Assembly: GCF_000422545.1 (NCBI RefSeq)
Contig: NZ_AULZ01000012.1
Location: 1-64,000, forward strand
Direction of reading: 5' to 3'
DNA: 64,000 bases
Source of the DNA: Desulfocurvibacter africanus subsp. africanus DSM 2603
GTDB lineage: Bacteria; Desulfobacterota; Desulfovibrionia; Desulfovibrionales; Desulfovibrionaceae
The first letter of the stretch is position 1, and each line of letters starts with the position of its first letter. The notes under the pieces were generated by a model. The model saw nothing but the letters and a program-made list of their open reading frames with translations, had not been told where the DNA came from and made no database searches. A program made the position numbers and the translations under genes. This document shows positions 1 through 9,428 of this stretch, one piece after another.

Positions 1-600
1 CGTCGGCTGGCCGTACTCGATGCTCGAGAGCCCCGCGTCCACGGCACACCCCGCGACCTCCACCGTGGTCAGGTCCGCAGGCTCGTCGTATACGGACGAA
101 GCCACATGGCCGTAGCCGTTTTGGATCTGCTCCAGTCGTATGGCCCGCCGGGGCGTGTAGATGCCCCGCTTGTCGCCGGCCACGCTGAAATGCGTCTCGT
201 CCAGCATGGCCAGGGCGTCGGCCTCGGCCGTCCACCAGTCGCCTGCCGGGGCATCACCCTTGAGCGTGCCGTCGTCATTGAGCGCCACGTTCAGCCGGGC
301 CTTCAGGCTCGGGGCGCTGCCCCGGGCCTCGCCCAGCTCGTGCTTGAGATTCGAGAGGGCCAGCGAGGCCAGGGCGTAGTCCACCCAGCCGGCCTCGCCA
401 AACTCCGGGTTGCCCGTGTACACGTATAGCACGCCGGATCCGCGGTCCGTGCGATAGCACGGCTGCCCGACCAGCGGGCTGTCCGGAAAGCTCGCGCCCG
501 AGAACTGCGAGCGCAGCGCGTCCAGGCTGGCGCCCAGCAGCCCGTACAGTTGGCCCATGGCGGTCTGCCCGGGAATCGGTTTTTGAAAGTCTCGGCTCAT
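1..600 (-). CDS. Phage tail fibre protein, N-terminal 200 residues (runs off the left edge)
   Basis: The frame is open from the ATG at 600 to the window edge. Its product is almost the same as the first 200 residues of the fibre encoded at 1184-2620: shared blocks include GQLYGLLGASLD, FPDSPLVGQPC, ALNDDGTLKGDAP and GCAVD-GLS. It is therefore a tandem paralogue whose receptor-binding C-terminus lies outside the window. An AGGAG-like ribosome site precedes the ATG (GGAGCAATCC). It is the most distal visible gene of the flexible-tail operon, 40 bp after the chaperone gene at 641-1174. The near identity of the N-terminal halves suggests recent duplication with a constant particle-attachment part and an exchangeable distal part. 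Confidence 0.88.
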   Translation of the reverse strand, partial: MSRDFQKPIPGQTAMGQLYGLLGASLDALRSQFSGASFPDSPLVGQPCYRTDRGSGVLYVYTGNPEFGEAGWVDYALASLALSNLKHELGEARGSAPSLKARLNVALNDDGTLKGDAPAGDWWTAEADALAMLDETHFSVAGDKRGIYTPRRAIRLEQIQNGYGHVASSVYDEPADLTTVEVAGCAVDAGLSSIEYGQPT

Positions 601-640
601 GGATTGCTCCTATTCGCTGTAGGCGGATAAGGCGATGTCG

Positions 641-1174
641 CTAGACTGAAAGCTGCGGTTCCAAAGGCCATGGTGTGGCGGGATCATCCGGCCCGTTCCA
701 GGGAAAACCCTCCTGCGCCGGCACATCCCGCAGCGCCTGCCGATACTCTTGCCAACTTCGGCGCATGGCCTCGTTCGCATGGGGGTAGTCCGGCAAGGCG
801 TGGCAGTCCGAGGCCATGAGCCGTCTGTTGCGTTCGACGCGCACGGCGTCGGCGTCTTGGGCCAAGCGCACGTCCGCAGGCATCTCGGGCCGGCTCAGCC
901 TTGCCCCTGCCGGCAGCGGGCCCAGCTCAGCCATCACCCGCCCTGCATGGCTCCAGTCGTCCTCAGGCAGCCAGTAATGCTCTCCCCTCCGGTCTTCCAC
1001 GATCTCCCAGACGGAGCCTGTCCAAAGAGCAACCTGACCGGCGAAAACTGCAGGTGGCTCATCAAATACGCAGAATGCAGGCAGTGACGGAGTATTCGGC
1101 CTCCGTGGATTAGGCACCAGGGGACATCTACCCTGATATTCACCAGTGAATTGATCATATCTATGTCCATACAT
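641..1174 (-). CDS. Tail fibre assembly chaperone (Phage_tail_APC type)
   Basis: 177 residues. The C-terminal third carries the hallmark seen in all small chaperones of this window: a V-x-R-N-R-R-L start, then WQEYRQALRDVPAQ and GFPWNGPDD. In the Phage_tail_APC family this marks a protein that helps fold or trimerise the fibre encoded beside it. The N-terminal half (YWLPEDDW, SRPEMP) is shared with the 49167-49712 chaperone of the contractile-tail operon, so the two operons exchange such genes. It lies 9 bp after the fibre at 1184-2620. The family is clear; the chaperone role is inferred from position. Confidence 0.8.
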   Translation of the reverse strand: MYGHRYDQFTGEYQGRCPLVPNPRRPNTPSLPAFCVFDEPPAVFAGQVALWTGSVWEIVEDRRGEHYWLPEDDWSHAGRVMAELGPLPAGARLSRPEMPADVRLAQDADAVRVERNRRLMASDCHALPDYPHANEAMRRSWQEYRQALRDVPAQEGFPWNGPDDPATPWPLEPQLSV

Positions 1175-1183
1175 GGCGTATTC

Positions 1184-2620
1184 CTATGCGTATTTAATCC
1201 ATGCTGGGTATGCAATATTGCGAGGACGATTTTCATTTGCGGTTGGGACTACAAGAGCAGCATTAAAGCTAATCGTACTTACACCGCTCCCACTTGTTCC
1301 CACACCCCATGTTGAACCCTGCCTGGGGTTCTGAAAGGCACCTGATGCATAGTGGTTCTGATCTCTGGTAACAAATGCACCGAAAGAGCCTACAATATTG
1401 CGTATGGCGTCGGACTGCAGACTGCCATGTCCACGTCCGGCATCCACCCCACGGCCTCGATCCAGCGCGCGGACAAATTCCGCATTGATGAGCGGCACGC
1501 GAAACGTGGACACACCGTCGCCGACACTGAAGCAACCCTGCCCTGCATTTTGCCAATTGTACTCGGACACCGCAGAGGACTCGACCTTCGCCCATAATTC
1601 CGGGTAGTCGGTGCGCGGCAGGAGCTGGCCACTCGTAGCAATGCATAATGGCGGCGCATAACCGGGGATCACGTTGTAAAACAATGTGCCGATGGGAGCG
1701 CCGCCCGTGTCGTCGGCATCCATGTAGGATCGATGCCAGCGGCCAGGATATGCGCTGCCGTCTGCCGGCACGATCACGGTCCTTCCATCCGGATTGGCCA
1801 TGCTGTCGGCATGGTACCGCCACATGGAAATCTGACCCTCGATCTCGACGATAGCCAGTTCGCTGTCGGCGATGCTCGCGTGTGGCATGGCATCGAGCGC
1901 GCCGGGCGCTCCACCCGTCAGGGCCGTGAGGCGCAGGAGGACTGCCTGGCCTTGCACGGCAGCTTCCAGCTGGGCTGGAGTGGCGGCTCCGACCTTCTCC
2001 GGGGAAGGCACGTTGTAAATGTCCTGCCCATACTCCACCACGCTGAGCCCGGAATCCACGGCGCACCCCGTGACCTCCACCGTGGTCAGATCTGCCGCCT
2101 CGTCGTAAGCAATACCCTCGGCTACATGGCCGTAGCCGTTCACGGCCTGCTCGAGGCGCACGGCCCGGCCAGGCATGTAGATGCCCCGCTTGTCTCCGGC
2201 CACGCTGAACGTGGACTCGGAGACGTAGGCCAGGGCGTCGGCCTCGGCCGTCCACCAGTCGCCTGCCGGGGCATCGCCCTTGAGCGTGCCGTCGTCGTTA
2301 AGCGCTACGTTCAAGCGGGCCTTGAGGCTCGGGGCGCTGCCCCGGGCCTCGCCCAGCTCGTGCTTGAGATTCGAGAGGGCCAGCGAGGCCAGGGCGTAGT
2401 CCACCCAGCCGGCCTCGCCGAGCTCCGGGTTGCCCGTGTACACGTAGAGCACGCCGGTGCCGCGGTCCGTGCGAAAGCACGGCTGCCCGACCAGGGGGCT
2501 GTCCGGAAAGCTCGCGCCCGAGAACTGCGAGCGCAGCGTGTCCAGGCTGGCGCCCAAGAGCCCGTACAACTGGCCCATGGGAGTCTGCCCGGGAATCGGC
2601 TTTTGGTAATCTTGACTCAT
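1184..2620 (-). CDS. Phage tail fibre with tail-collar domain (flexible-tail operon, fibre 2)
   Basis: 478 residues. The N-terminal half is nearly identical to the fibre truncated at the left edge. It is followed by a middle block shared with fibre 1 (LTALTGGAPGALDA) and a C-terminal collar-like module (FYNVIPGYAPP, GDGVSTFRVPLI, EFVRALDRGRGVDAGR) ending ENRPRNIAYPAWIKYA. Collar domains of this type cap receptor-binding fibres. The start ATG follows AGGAGCTGGC. Variation is confined to the stretch between the GRG-VDAGRG block and the ENRPRN end, which suits a host-range determinant. Confidence 0.85.
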   Translation of the reverse strand: MSQDYQKPIPGQTPMGQLYGLLGASLDTLRSQFSGASFPDSPLVGQPCFRTDRGTGVLYVYTGNPELGEAGWVDYALASLALSNLKHELGEARGSAPSLKARLNVALNDDGTLKGDAPAGDWWTAEADALAYVSESTFSVAGDKRGIYMPGRAVRLEQAVNGYGHVAEGIAYDEAADLTTVEVTGCAVDSGLSVVEYGQDIYNVPSPEKVGAATPAQLEAAVQGQAVLLRLTALTGGAPGALDAMPHASIADSELAIVEIEGQISMWRYHADSMANPDGRTVIVPADGSAYPGRWHRSYMDADDTGGAPIGTLFYNVIPGYAPPLCIATSGQLLPRTDYPELWAKVESSAVSEYNWQNAGQGCFSVGDGVSTFRVPLINAEFVRALDRGRGVDAGRGHGSLQSDAIRNIVGSFGAFVTRDQNHYASGAFQNPRQGSTWGVGTSGSGVSTISFNAALVVPTANENRPRNIAYPAWIKYA

Positions 2621-2714
2621 GCCAGCTCCTATCCTGTCAGCTCTTCACCATCACCTGCCAGGCGTGGAGAACGAGGCATGCGCCCCGCCCTCCTGCGCCT
2701 GGCGTTGCCCAGGC

Positions 2715-4115
2715 CTAGTATTTGATGCAGGCCAGCAGGGCCATGTTGCGCGGCCGGGTCTCGTCGCCGCCGGTGTAGCCGGTATACGTAGTGGCGGATG
2801 CGTAGCCACTCGCATTGTCGGTATACTTGGTGCTGTTTGTTTTAACCTGCGCGCCGCCCGTATGAGTGTGGCTTTGGATTTGCTGCGCCTGGGCCGAGCC
2901 GAAGACGCGGTTAGCGTCCACGCCAGGCCGGAGGCCTGACCAGCTGCGGATGAACTCGCCGCGCAGATCGGGCAGCACGAGATGCGCGCCCGTAGTGTCG
3001 CGCGAGGTGCTGGCATGCTCCGGGTCCGTGCAGCGATAGCCCCATAGGGCCGTGGCGTTGTTCGCGTCGCCGACGTAGATCGCGGCATCCAGGGCTGTGT
3101 ACGTGCTCCGCTCCACAGCCTTGCCATCACACGACAGCCAGCCGATGGGCGCATTCTTGGAGGCGAAATGGGCGATCAGGCCGGGCGGGGGCGTATTGGC
3201 TGCCGGGAGGAGCAGCGCGCTCATCTGCTGCAGAATCCAGCGCCCAAGATTCATGCCCGCGTCGTCCGGCTTGATGATGGCTGGTTCACTCTCGGCGGCC
3301 GTGCTCGTGGCGTCAAAACGGTAGATGTGCAGCGCCCCGCCTGACACTGCCACGGCCAGGTCGTCCGCGGCGATGCCGGCCCGGGGAATGGCGTCCAGGG
3401 CGCCTGCGCTGCCGCCGATCAGCGTATTGCAGCGCAGGAAGCGGGCCTGGGCCTTGCTGTCCAGGCTGGCCTGCAAGCCGTCCACGGCCGCCACGGCGTG
3501 GCCGTGCGCGGGCATGTTGCCGGGCTCCTGCCCGAACTCCACGGCCGAGAGGTCCGTGTCCACGGTGATGCCGCCCACAACCACGCTGGTCCGGTCCGCG
3601 TCGGCGTCGTACGTGGCCGACTCGACATGCCCTGTCCCGCTTACGAACTGGGTGAGCTTGAGGGCCCTGCCGGGCAGGTAGATGGCTCGCTTGTCTCCCA
3701 CGACCGTGAACATGGAGCCCGAGGCCCAGGCCACGGCATCCGGCTCGCTGTTCCACCAGTCCGAGGCCGGAGCATTGCCCTTGAGCGTGCCGTCGTCGTT
3801 CAGGGCCACGTCCAGGCGGGCCTCGAGGGATGCCGCCGTGCCCCGAGCGTCCGTCAACTCGGTGCGCGTGGAAGAAAACAGGGACGAGGCGGAGCTGACG
3901 TCGATCCAGCCACCTTCGCCCTGGGCTTGACTGTCGGTGAACAGGTAGAGCCCGCCGCGGTCGGTGCGATAGCAGAGCTGACCGGCCGAAGGGCTGGCCG
4001 GGAAGGCCGTGCCCGAGAAGTGCGAACGCACGGCGTCGAGGCTGTCGCCGAGCAGCCCGTACAGCTGTCCGAATTTCGTTTCGCCGGAAACCGGCTTCCT
4101 GAATGCCTGACTCAT
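2715..4115 (-). CDS. Phage tail fibre with tail-collar domain (flexible-tail operon, fibre 1)
   Basis: 466 residues, starting immediately after the tip gene (stop and start almost abut) behind an AGGAGG site. It has the same N-terminal attachment block as fibres 2 and 3 (GQLYGLLGDSLDAVRSHFSG, CYRTDRGG) but clearly more diverged. The collar domain is typical: IGWLSCDGKAVERSTYTAL, then LVLPDLRGEFIRSWS, ending ETRPRNMALLACIKY. The end is shared with the 49722-51017 fibre of the contractile tail, which suggests traffic of fibre ends between the two tail types. Confidence 0.86.
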   Translation of the reverse strand: MSQAFRKPVSGETKFGQLYGLLGDSLDAVRSHFSGTAFPASPSAGQLCYRTDRGGLYLFTDSQAQGEGGWIDVSSASSLFSSTRTELTDARGTAASLEARLDVALNDDGTLKGNAPASDWWNSEPDAVAWASGSMFTVVGDKRAIYLPGRALKLTQFVSGTGHVESATYDADADRTSVVVGGITVDTDLSAVEFGQEPGNMPAHGHAVAAVDGLQASLDSKAQARFLRCNTLIGGSAGALDAIPRAGIAADDLAVAVSGGALHIYRFDATSTAAESEPAIIKPDDAGMNLGRWILQQMSALLLPAANTPPPGLIAHFASKNAPIGWLSCDGKAVERSTYTALDAAIYVGDANNATALWGYRCTDPEHASTSRDTTGAHLVLPDLRGEFIRSWSGLRPGVDANRVFGSAQAQQIQSHTHTGGAQVKTNSTKYTDNASGYASATTYTGYTGGDETRPRNMALLACIKY

Positions 4116-7100
4116 CTAGAAACCTCCTACGCGAATGTCGACGGTGCCGGTTGTCTTGGCCCCGCTGGGGTTGAAAAGGCGCACGGTGAACCTGTCGGAC
4201 TGCTTCTCCACCACGGGGTAGATGCCGGCGGTCCCGAGCACGGTGACGTTGACGTGGTATGTGCTCAGGATGATCAGGCCCAGGTCGTCGTAGAGCCGGT
4301 ACGTCCTACCCGCATTGGCGTCCGTGATCTGCACGCCCGGGAGCAGGGCGACCTGGTCCGGCGCATCGACCACCGGGCTGATGGCCATGTAGGCGAAGTA
4401 GTGCTGATACGATTCGAGCACGGTCCTGTAGCGGGCCTGGCAGGCGCGTATGCCCTTGAAATCCACGCCCGAGGTCCACAGCTCCCAGTCCGACCAGGCC
4501 AGTCCGTCCTCTGAGCAGCGGTATTCCGGCACATAGGTGCTCAGACCCGTCACGGAGGTGTCCGTGTCCAGTGGATGGGTCAGGTTGGTGCGCTCCGGGT
4601 AGCTCAGGTCCGTGGCTTCGCCGTTCACGGTCAGGCAGTCCGCCCCCATGCTCCACCGGAAGTCCGCCGGCCGTCCGAGGTCGAACACCCTGCTCGTGAA
4701 GATGCCTTCGCAGATGTCTCCGCGATAGGCCGCGATGTCCTGGTCCGTGATGCCTGGATCGAACTGGCTGTCCACGAGGCTCGGAATCCAGGCCACGCGT
4801 TCCTGCATTGGCAGCCAGACCAGCCCCTCCAGGCTCGCCTGGCCCACGTAGTCCGGGATCTCGTTCCCGCCGAGCACGACGTTGACGGCCTGCTCCAGGC
4901 TGATCGTGGCCACGGATGTGGCCGCGTCCCGGCTGTAGTTGTCGCCGTTGTCCAGGGCCTTGATCAGGAAACTGTAGGTGCCCGAGCCGGGCGGCCGCCA
5001 GCGCGCGCTGTTCTCCTGCACGCCGTCCACGCAGACCTTGGCGCTCTCCCAGGTTTCGCCATAGCGGATCTCGTAGCCCCACAAGTCCATGTCCGGGATG
5101 TGCTCCCAGCGGAAGGCGATCTCCTCGCCGGCGACATAGGCCAGGAAGCCCTCCACGTCCGAGGGCGGCGCGAGCTTGCCGAGCACGGTCACCTTGGCGG
5201 TCTGGCCATCCTCGGCAGCGCTCGTGGCCGAGACGGCCACTTCGTAGGTCCGGCCGGCCTCTAAAGGCATGTCCACGCGGAAGCTGGGCAGAAGGCTCAG
5301 GCCCATGCGCGCCCAGTCCGTCACACCGGGCTCGCGCAAGAAGACTTGCCAGGCCATGGCCATGCCGCGCCAGGACAGGTCGAGGATCGAGCGGCCCGAT
5401 CCGTCCGAGCCCATGGTCCAGACCTCCTTGGCGATAAGGCCCTCCACGGCCGGCAGACTGTTCACGGGATCCAGGGCTCCATCCGGCACGTTGCCCTCGT
5501 AGACCTCGGGCAGGTATTCCAGGGCCGTGATCCTGCGCCGCAGGTCGGACGAGCGGGTGATGGACAGCACGCGGAAGGCCTTGCTGACCCGTTTGCTTTC
5601 GCCGAAGGCGTACAGGTCCCCGGCCTGAGGCAGGCCGTGGGTCCAGTTGCCGGCCAGGCTGAGCACGGAAGTGCTTGTCTCCTGGGCCACGCCAGCTATG
5701 GCCACCTCCTCGCGCTTGTCGTCCTGGTTGCGCTTGAGCTGAAGCACGTAGCCCTTATCTCCAACCTTGCCGGGCAGGAGCGTGACCTCCCGGTCCAGCT
5801 CCACATAATCCGGCCCGGCCGAGAGGATGCGACCCGAAAAGCCCCATTGCGGCACGTCGTGCGACACGTCGATGACGTCGCCCGGCATGCAGGCGATGGC
5901 ATCGGCGTCCGCGTCGAAGGAGACCGTCAGGCTCAGGTAGCGGTTGCGGTTCAGCAGGGCCTGGGCATGGGCCAGGGCCTGGCTGCGCGAGGTGCAGCCG
6001 AAGAGCGTCTCCGCGCGTTTCTTGATGCCCTGGCTGGAGGTGTCGAAGCCGTGCTGGTACAGCTCAACGGTCTGGCGACTGTAGCCGAACGCGGCGTCGA
6101 AGTAGGTGATCTCCACCGCATTGGCGCGCTCCTGGTAGGCCAGGAACTCCTCGCGGTAGGAGTCCGCGACCATGTTGCCCATGGTGAACAGGAAGCGCTG
6201 CATGGACATGGGTGCTGTCCACGGCCGGTCCACGATGCAGGTGAACAGCGAGCCCATCTGCACGATGGTGCCCCGTCCGAGTGTCGAGAGCATGTCCAGG
6301 GCCCGGCGCAGGCTGCTCGGCGAGTCGAAGTACAGGTTGCACTCGAGCCCCTTCTCCTCGCACCACTCAGCCCAGGACTTGAAGGCCGGGTAAAGGATAC
6401 GCTCGACCGGCACGTTGCCCGCCAGCTCGCTACGCAAAAGGTCATAGCAGGCCCAGGCCGGATTGGTCGGCCGGTGCTCGGCCAGATCCTGCTCCGGATC
6501 GTACACGAGCACACTCGAGCGTTCCGCCAGGCAGGTGATGCGCGGCATGCCGCCGGAGAGCTGGTCCGTGGCCAGAGCGCGCACGGCGAGCAGGGCCGTG
6601 CCCGGGTAGCTGAAATCGTCGGTGATGGAGGTCTGCACGAACTCCAGGTAGGCGTCCGTGCCGTAGCTCTGTCCCGTGGGCGGCTGCTCGGCGAAGCGCA
6701 CGCGCACCTCGTACTCGCCGGCCTCCAGGTTGTCGAACCAGAACACCTGGCGCAGGGCCGAAGGCTTGCTGCCGAGCATCTCCACGTAATCCAGCTCGAT
6801 CTCGCCGGGAACGTAGATTGTCTCGCCGTAGATCCAGCGCCATATGTAGCGGGAACGGAAGATTCCGCCCACATGACACTGCTTATCCTTGGACGGGTTG
6901 TACCGCTCCCCCTCGACATGCGCCTGCCTGTCCTTGGAGCCGGCCTCCAGCTCCACCCATCTCGCTTCGTAGACCTGATACTCGCTATTATAGGAGTTGG
7001 CATAGCAGCCGCCGGACCAGTACCAGGTGGTGACCTTGCGCACGGTCAGGTTCCTGCCGTGCTTGCGCGTCCACTCGGTTTCGCCCTTACGGCGCATCTC

Positions 7101-8063
7101 GATGCACAGCCGGATGACCTGGCTTTCGAACTTGCCCTTCTTGCTGATCTTATACAGGCCGCCTGGGCACAGGATGCAGATGCCGAGCCCCTGGACCGTA
7201 TTGCCGGGGATCTCCCGCGCGGCCCAATCCATGTCGATCTTGGCCTGCAGCGGGATGTCCGTTCTGAGGTCGTTGAAGTGCTGGATCGGGCTCTGGTTGG
7301 CAGCACCCAGGCGCGTCTCGACCTGCACGTCCCTGAACTTGCTCGCGGGCTGGCCGTTGATCTCCACGTCGCCGATGCTCTGCAGCTCGTGGTCGGCCAC
7401 GGCCATGAGCACATGCAGGTACTGCTTGTCTCCGACTGTCTCCACGTACTTGGCGATGATGGGCGGCGCCACGCGTTGCCTGCCGTAGAGCACGGGCAGG
7501 GTCACGCCCTCGCTCGAGGCATTGGGGCTCGGGTCCCAGCCGTAAGTCGGGGAATTGCCTTGATTGCTATTGGGTCCGCCGAAATCCGGGGTCGTTGGCG
7601 GTATGAGCGCGTTCACGGCATAAGAGCCGGCAAGGCTGATCGCAGCACCAGCCATAGCACCGACCATTGCGCCTACCATTCCCGTACTGAGCCCTGTAGC
7701 AGCACTGACGCTACCAGCGAAAGCTGATCCAGCAACTACTCCACCGACCCCATAACTCACTACGGCTGCCACGATCGTCACCACGACCATGGCCACGATG
7801 CGCCAGGTGTTCTTGCTGTCGCCGCCGCCCATGGGCCGGGCCGTAACGACCACTGAGTCGTCCGCCAGGGGCACCAGGTCCAGGGCGCCCTCGGCCACCA
7901 CCCGGCCGTTGATGCAGGCCACGATGTCGAAGCCCGCGGGCGCCAGGGGGTGCAGCTCGGCCATGTAGGCCCGCAGGGGCCTGCCCGGCTCGACCTCCAC
8001 CAGCTCCGTGGAGCGCAGCGGGTCGAGCTGGTTGCGCACATAATGGATCTTCAAGCATTCCAC
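4116..8063 (-). CDS. Tail tip / host-specificity protein, lambda J family
   Basis: About 1312-1315 residues. The frame continues upstream but the likely start is GTG at 8063 or TTG at 8054, both overlapping the NlpC/P60 gene; the product then begins (V-E-C-)L-K-I-H-Y-V-R-N-Q. Near residues 75-150 is a Gly/Ala/Val-rich hydrophobic stretch typical of gpJ and gpI-like tips. The tip core follows (LPVLYGRQRV, Trp-rich centre), then fibronectin-III-like segments (AYVAGEEIAFRWEH, GYEIRYGETW) and a beta-rich end. In lambda-like tails this protein forms the tip and central fibre that contacts the receptor. Its place after terminator-tube-G/GT-tape-M-L-K is the canonical order. The exact start is uncertain. 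Confidence 0.85.
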   Translation of the reverse strand: MECLKIHYVRNQLDPLRSTELVEVEPGRPLRAYMAELHPLAPAGFDIVACINGRVVAEGALDLVPLADDSVVVTARPMGGGDSKNTWRIVAMVVVTIVAAVVSYGVGGVVAGSAFAGSVSAATGLSTGMVGAMVGAMAGAAISLAGSYAVNALIPPTTPDFGGPNSNQGNSPTYGWDPSPNASSEGVTLPVLYGRQRVAPPIIAKYVETVGDKQYLHVLMAVADHELQSIGDVEINGQPASKFRDVQVETRLGAANQSPIQHFNDLRTDIPLQAKIDMDWAAREIPGNTVQGLGICILCPGGLYKISKKGKFESQVIRLCIEMRRKGETEWTRKHGRNLTVRKVTTWYWSGGCYANSYNSEYQVYEARWVELEAGSKDRQAHVEGERYNPSKDKQCHVGGIFRSRYIWRWIYGETIYVPGEIELDYVEMLGSKPSALRQVFWFDNLEAGEYEVRVRFAEQPPTGQSYGTDAYLEFVQTSITDDFSYPGTALLAVRALATDQLSGGMPRITCLAERSSVLVYDPEQDLAEHRPTNPAWACYDLLRSELAGNVPVERILYPAFKSWAEWCEEKGLECNLYFDSPSSLRRALDMLSTLGRGTIVQMGSLFTCIVDRPWTAPMSMQRFLFTMGNMVADSYREEFLAYQERANAVEITYFDAAFGYSRQTVELYQHGFDTSSQGIKKRAETLFGCTSRSQALAHAQALLNRNRYLSLTVSFDADADAIACMPGDVIDVSHDVPQWGFSGRILSAGPDYVELDREVTLLPGKVGDKGYVLQLKRNQDDKREEVAIAGVAQETSTSVLSLAGNWTHGLPQAGDLYAFGESKRVSKAFRVLSITRSSDLRRRITALEYLPEVYEGNVPDGALDPVNSLPAVEGLIAKEVWTMGSDGSGRSILDLSWRGMAMAWQVFLREPGVTDWARMGLSLLPSFRVDMPLEAGRTYEVAVSATSAAEDGQTAKVTVLGKLAPPSDVEGFLAYVAGEEIAFRWEHIPDMDLWGYEIRYGETWESAKVCVDGVQENSARWRPPGSGTYSFLIKALDNGDNYSRDAATSVATISLEQAVNVVLGGNEIPDYVGQASLEGLVWLPMQERVAWIPSLVDSQFDPGITDQDIAAYRGDICEGIFTSRVFDLGRPADFRWSMGADCLTVNGEATDLSYPERTNLTHPLDTDTSVTGLSTYVPEYRCSEDGLAWSDWELWTSGVDFKGIRACQARYRTVLESYQHYFAYMAISPVVDAPDQVALLPGVQITDANAGRTYRLYDDLGLIILSTYHVNVTVLGTAGIYPVVEKQSDRFTVRLFNPSGAKTTGTVDIRVGGF

Positions 8064-8452
8064 GTGTAGTACCCCTTGATGCGTCCGGCCCAGAACTTGT
8101 CGCCGATATGCGACAGGATGGAGCCGGTCTTCTCCAGGCAGTGAATGAACAGGCCCTGGCCCACGTAGACCCCGAAGTGCTGCACGCTTCCGGGCGCGGC
8201 CGGGTCCAGGGCCATGCACACGGCGCAGCCCGGCTCCGGGCGCTCCACGCGCCGCCATTTGGCGGCCAGCTCGCGGGCCGCGGTCTCGCCGATGAGCTGC
8301 GTGGCAAAGGCCGACAGCGCATAGTCCGGCACCTCGTGGCCGAAACGCTGCATGGCCAGGCGGAACAGGCCCCAGCAGTCCAGGCCCTGGGCCGGGTCGC
8401 GGCCGCCGTCCACAAAGGGGATGCCGGCCAGGTCGCGCAGGTCAGGACGCAA
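8051..8452 (-). CDS. NlpC/P60 peptidoglycan hydrolase, tail assembly (gpK-like)
   Basis: 133 residues from a TTG start that overlaps the end of the L-like gene by 11 bp. The NlpC/P60 catalytic Cys is in GLDCWGLFRL (about residue 26) and the His in QHFGVYVGQG. The family cleaves D-Glu-meso-DAP links in peptidoglycan stems. In siphophage tails it sits at the tip, between L and J, and is thought to open the murein during penetration. Only the NlpC domain is present; the Mov34/JAMM half of lambda gpK is absent, so this is a short version. Confidence 0.85.
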   Translation of the reverse strand: MRPDLRDLAGIPFVDGGRDPAQGLDCWGLFRLAMQRFGHEVPDYALSAFATQLIGETAARELAAKWRRVERPEPGCAVCMALDPAAPGSVQHFGVYVGQGLFIHCLEKTGSILSHIGDKFWAGRIKGYYTWNA

Positions 8453-9080
8453 GGTACACCCCCGGCGTGCCCACGCCCGGAAAGCCGCCGAAGCGCTCCG
8501 AGTTCTTCAGCGCGCGGCAGCGGCTCAGGGTCTTGTCGCAGCCGTCCGCCTCGCCCCGATAGCCGCAGCGCGCGTCCCTAAAGCGGAAGCGGCAGGCGTT
8601 CTTGCGCAGCATGGCCGTGGGAAAGCGCAGGTCGAAGGGATTGCTCGCCCCGAGCACGAAGGTGGCCCACTTGGCGTCGGTCTTGGGCTGCTTGAGTTCG
8701 AACAGGTGCTCCACCACGGGCACGCCGCTTCCCAGGTCCGCCGTGTTGAGCACGATGATGCTCACCGTGATGGGCGAGAAGCCGAAGCGCTTCACATAGG
8801 CATCGTAGTCGTGGATGTAGCGCTCCAGGGCCCGGCTCACGTTGGAAACCTTGAGTTCGATGCGCGGCACCTCGCCCTTGGAGGTGTCGCTCAGTTCGTC
8901 GATCTCGAAGGGGAAGGCGATCCACTCCACGCCGCGCCAGGTGACGTTCTCGGTGTTGCTCACCACGCGGATGGGCTCGTCCACACCCGGCACGCTGATC
9001 TCCAGCGCCAGGAGGAAGGCCTCGCTCGTGGCGAGCCTGTTCTTCTCCTCCAGCACCACGGATGAAAGAGGGATGGGCAT
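8442..9080 (-). CDS. Minor tail protein L-like, probable Fe-S tip protein
   Basis: 212 residues. The N-terminus is a beta-rich tail-tip domain (VTWRGVEWIAFPFEIDEL, VVEHLFELKQP). The last 50 residues hold four cysteines at about 163, 172, 181 and 188 (spacing 8-8-6), as in lambda gpL, whose C-terminal domain binds a 4Fe-4S cluster. Position between M-like and NlpC genes supports the assignment. The cluster itself is inferred from the cysteine pattern. Confidence 0.82.
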   Translation of the reverse strand: MPIPLSSVVLEEKNRLATSEAFLLALEISVPGVDEPIRVVSNTENVTWRGVEWIAFPFEIDELSDTSKGEVPRIELKVSNVSRALERYIHDYDAYVKRFGFSPITVSIIVLNTADLGSGVPVVEHLFELKQPKTDAKWATFVLGASNPFDLRFPTAMLRKNACRFRFRDARCGYRGEADGCDKTLSRCRALKNSERFGGFPGVGTPGVYLAS

Positions 9081-9083
9081 GAC

Positions 9084-9425
9084 CTAGACCTCCTCCATGA
9101 GACACTGCACGGAGCGGCGGCCGGGCTTGCTGATGGTTCCCGGCAGCTCGTCCCCGCTGAAGCGGCACACATGCAGCACATGCGTCCTGGGATGCTCCCA
9201 CTCGAAGGCGCTGCCCTGGTTGTCCATGAAGAAGCCGGCCAGGATCTGGTATTCGATTTCCGGCAGCGAGCTCCAGCTGAGCGACCAGCGCCGCCTGGCC
9301 CGCGTGAACCTGGGCCGGGTCTGCACGTAGCCGGCCTCGAACTCCTGGCGCACCTGCGGCTTGTAGAGCCGCTCGTCCAGGCCGTAGTCGGGCGCGGTAA
9401 TGGATGGAAAACGCGGCAGGGCCAT
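9084..9425 (-). CDS. Minor tail protein M-like
   Basis: 113 residues, the length of lambda gpM. The start (PRFPSITAPDYGLDE) and the Trp-rich centre (RRRWSLSWSSLPEIEY) followed by FEWEHPRTHVLHVCRF match the minor tail protein M family, which joins the tape measure to the tip complex. It lies 3 bp after the tape-measure stop and 3 bp before the L-like gene. Assignment rests on family look and order. Confidence 0.75.
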   Translation of the reverse strand: MALPRFPSITAPDYGLDERLYKPQVRQEFEAGYVQTRPRFTRARRRWSLSWSSLPEIEYQILAGFFMDNQGSAFEWEHPRTHVLHVCRFSGDELPGTISKPGRRSVQCLMEEV

Positions 9426-9428
9426 ATT

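Noticed and set aside
5346-7727. 793-codon open frame on the plus strand
   Set aside because: Antisense to the tip protein gene, same low-complexity composition; no start context.
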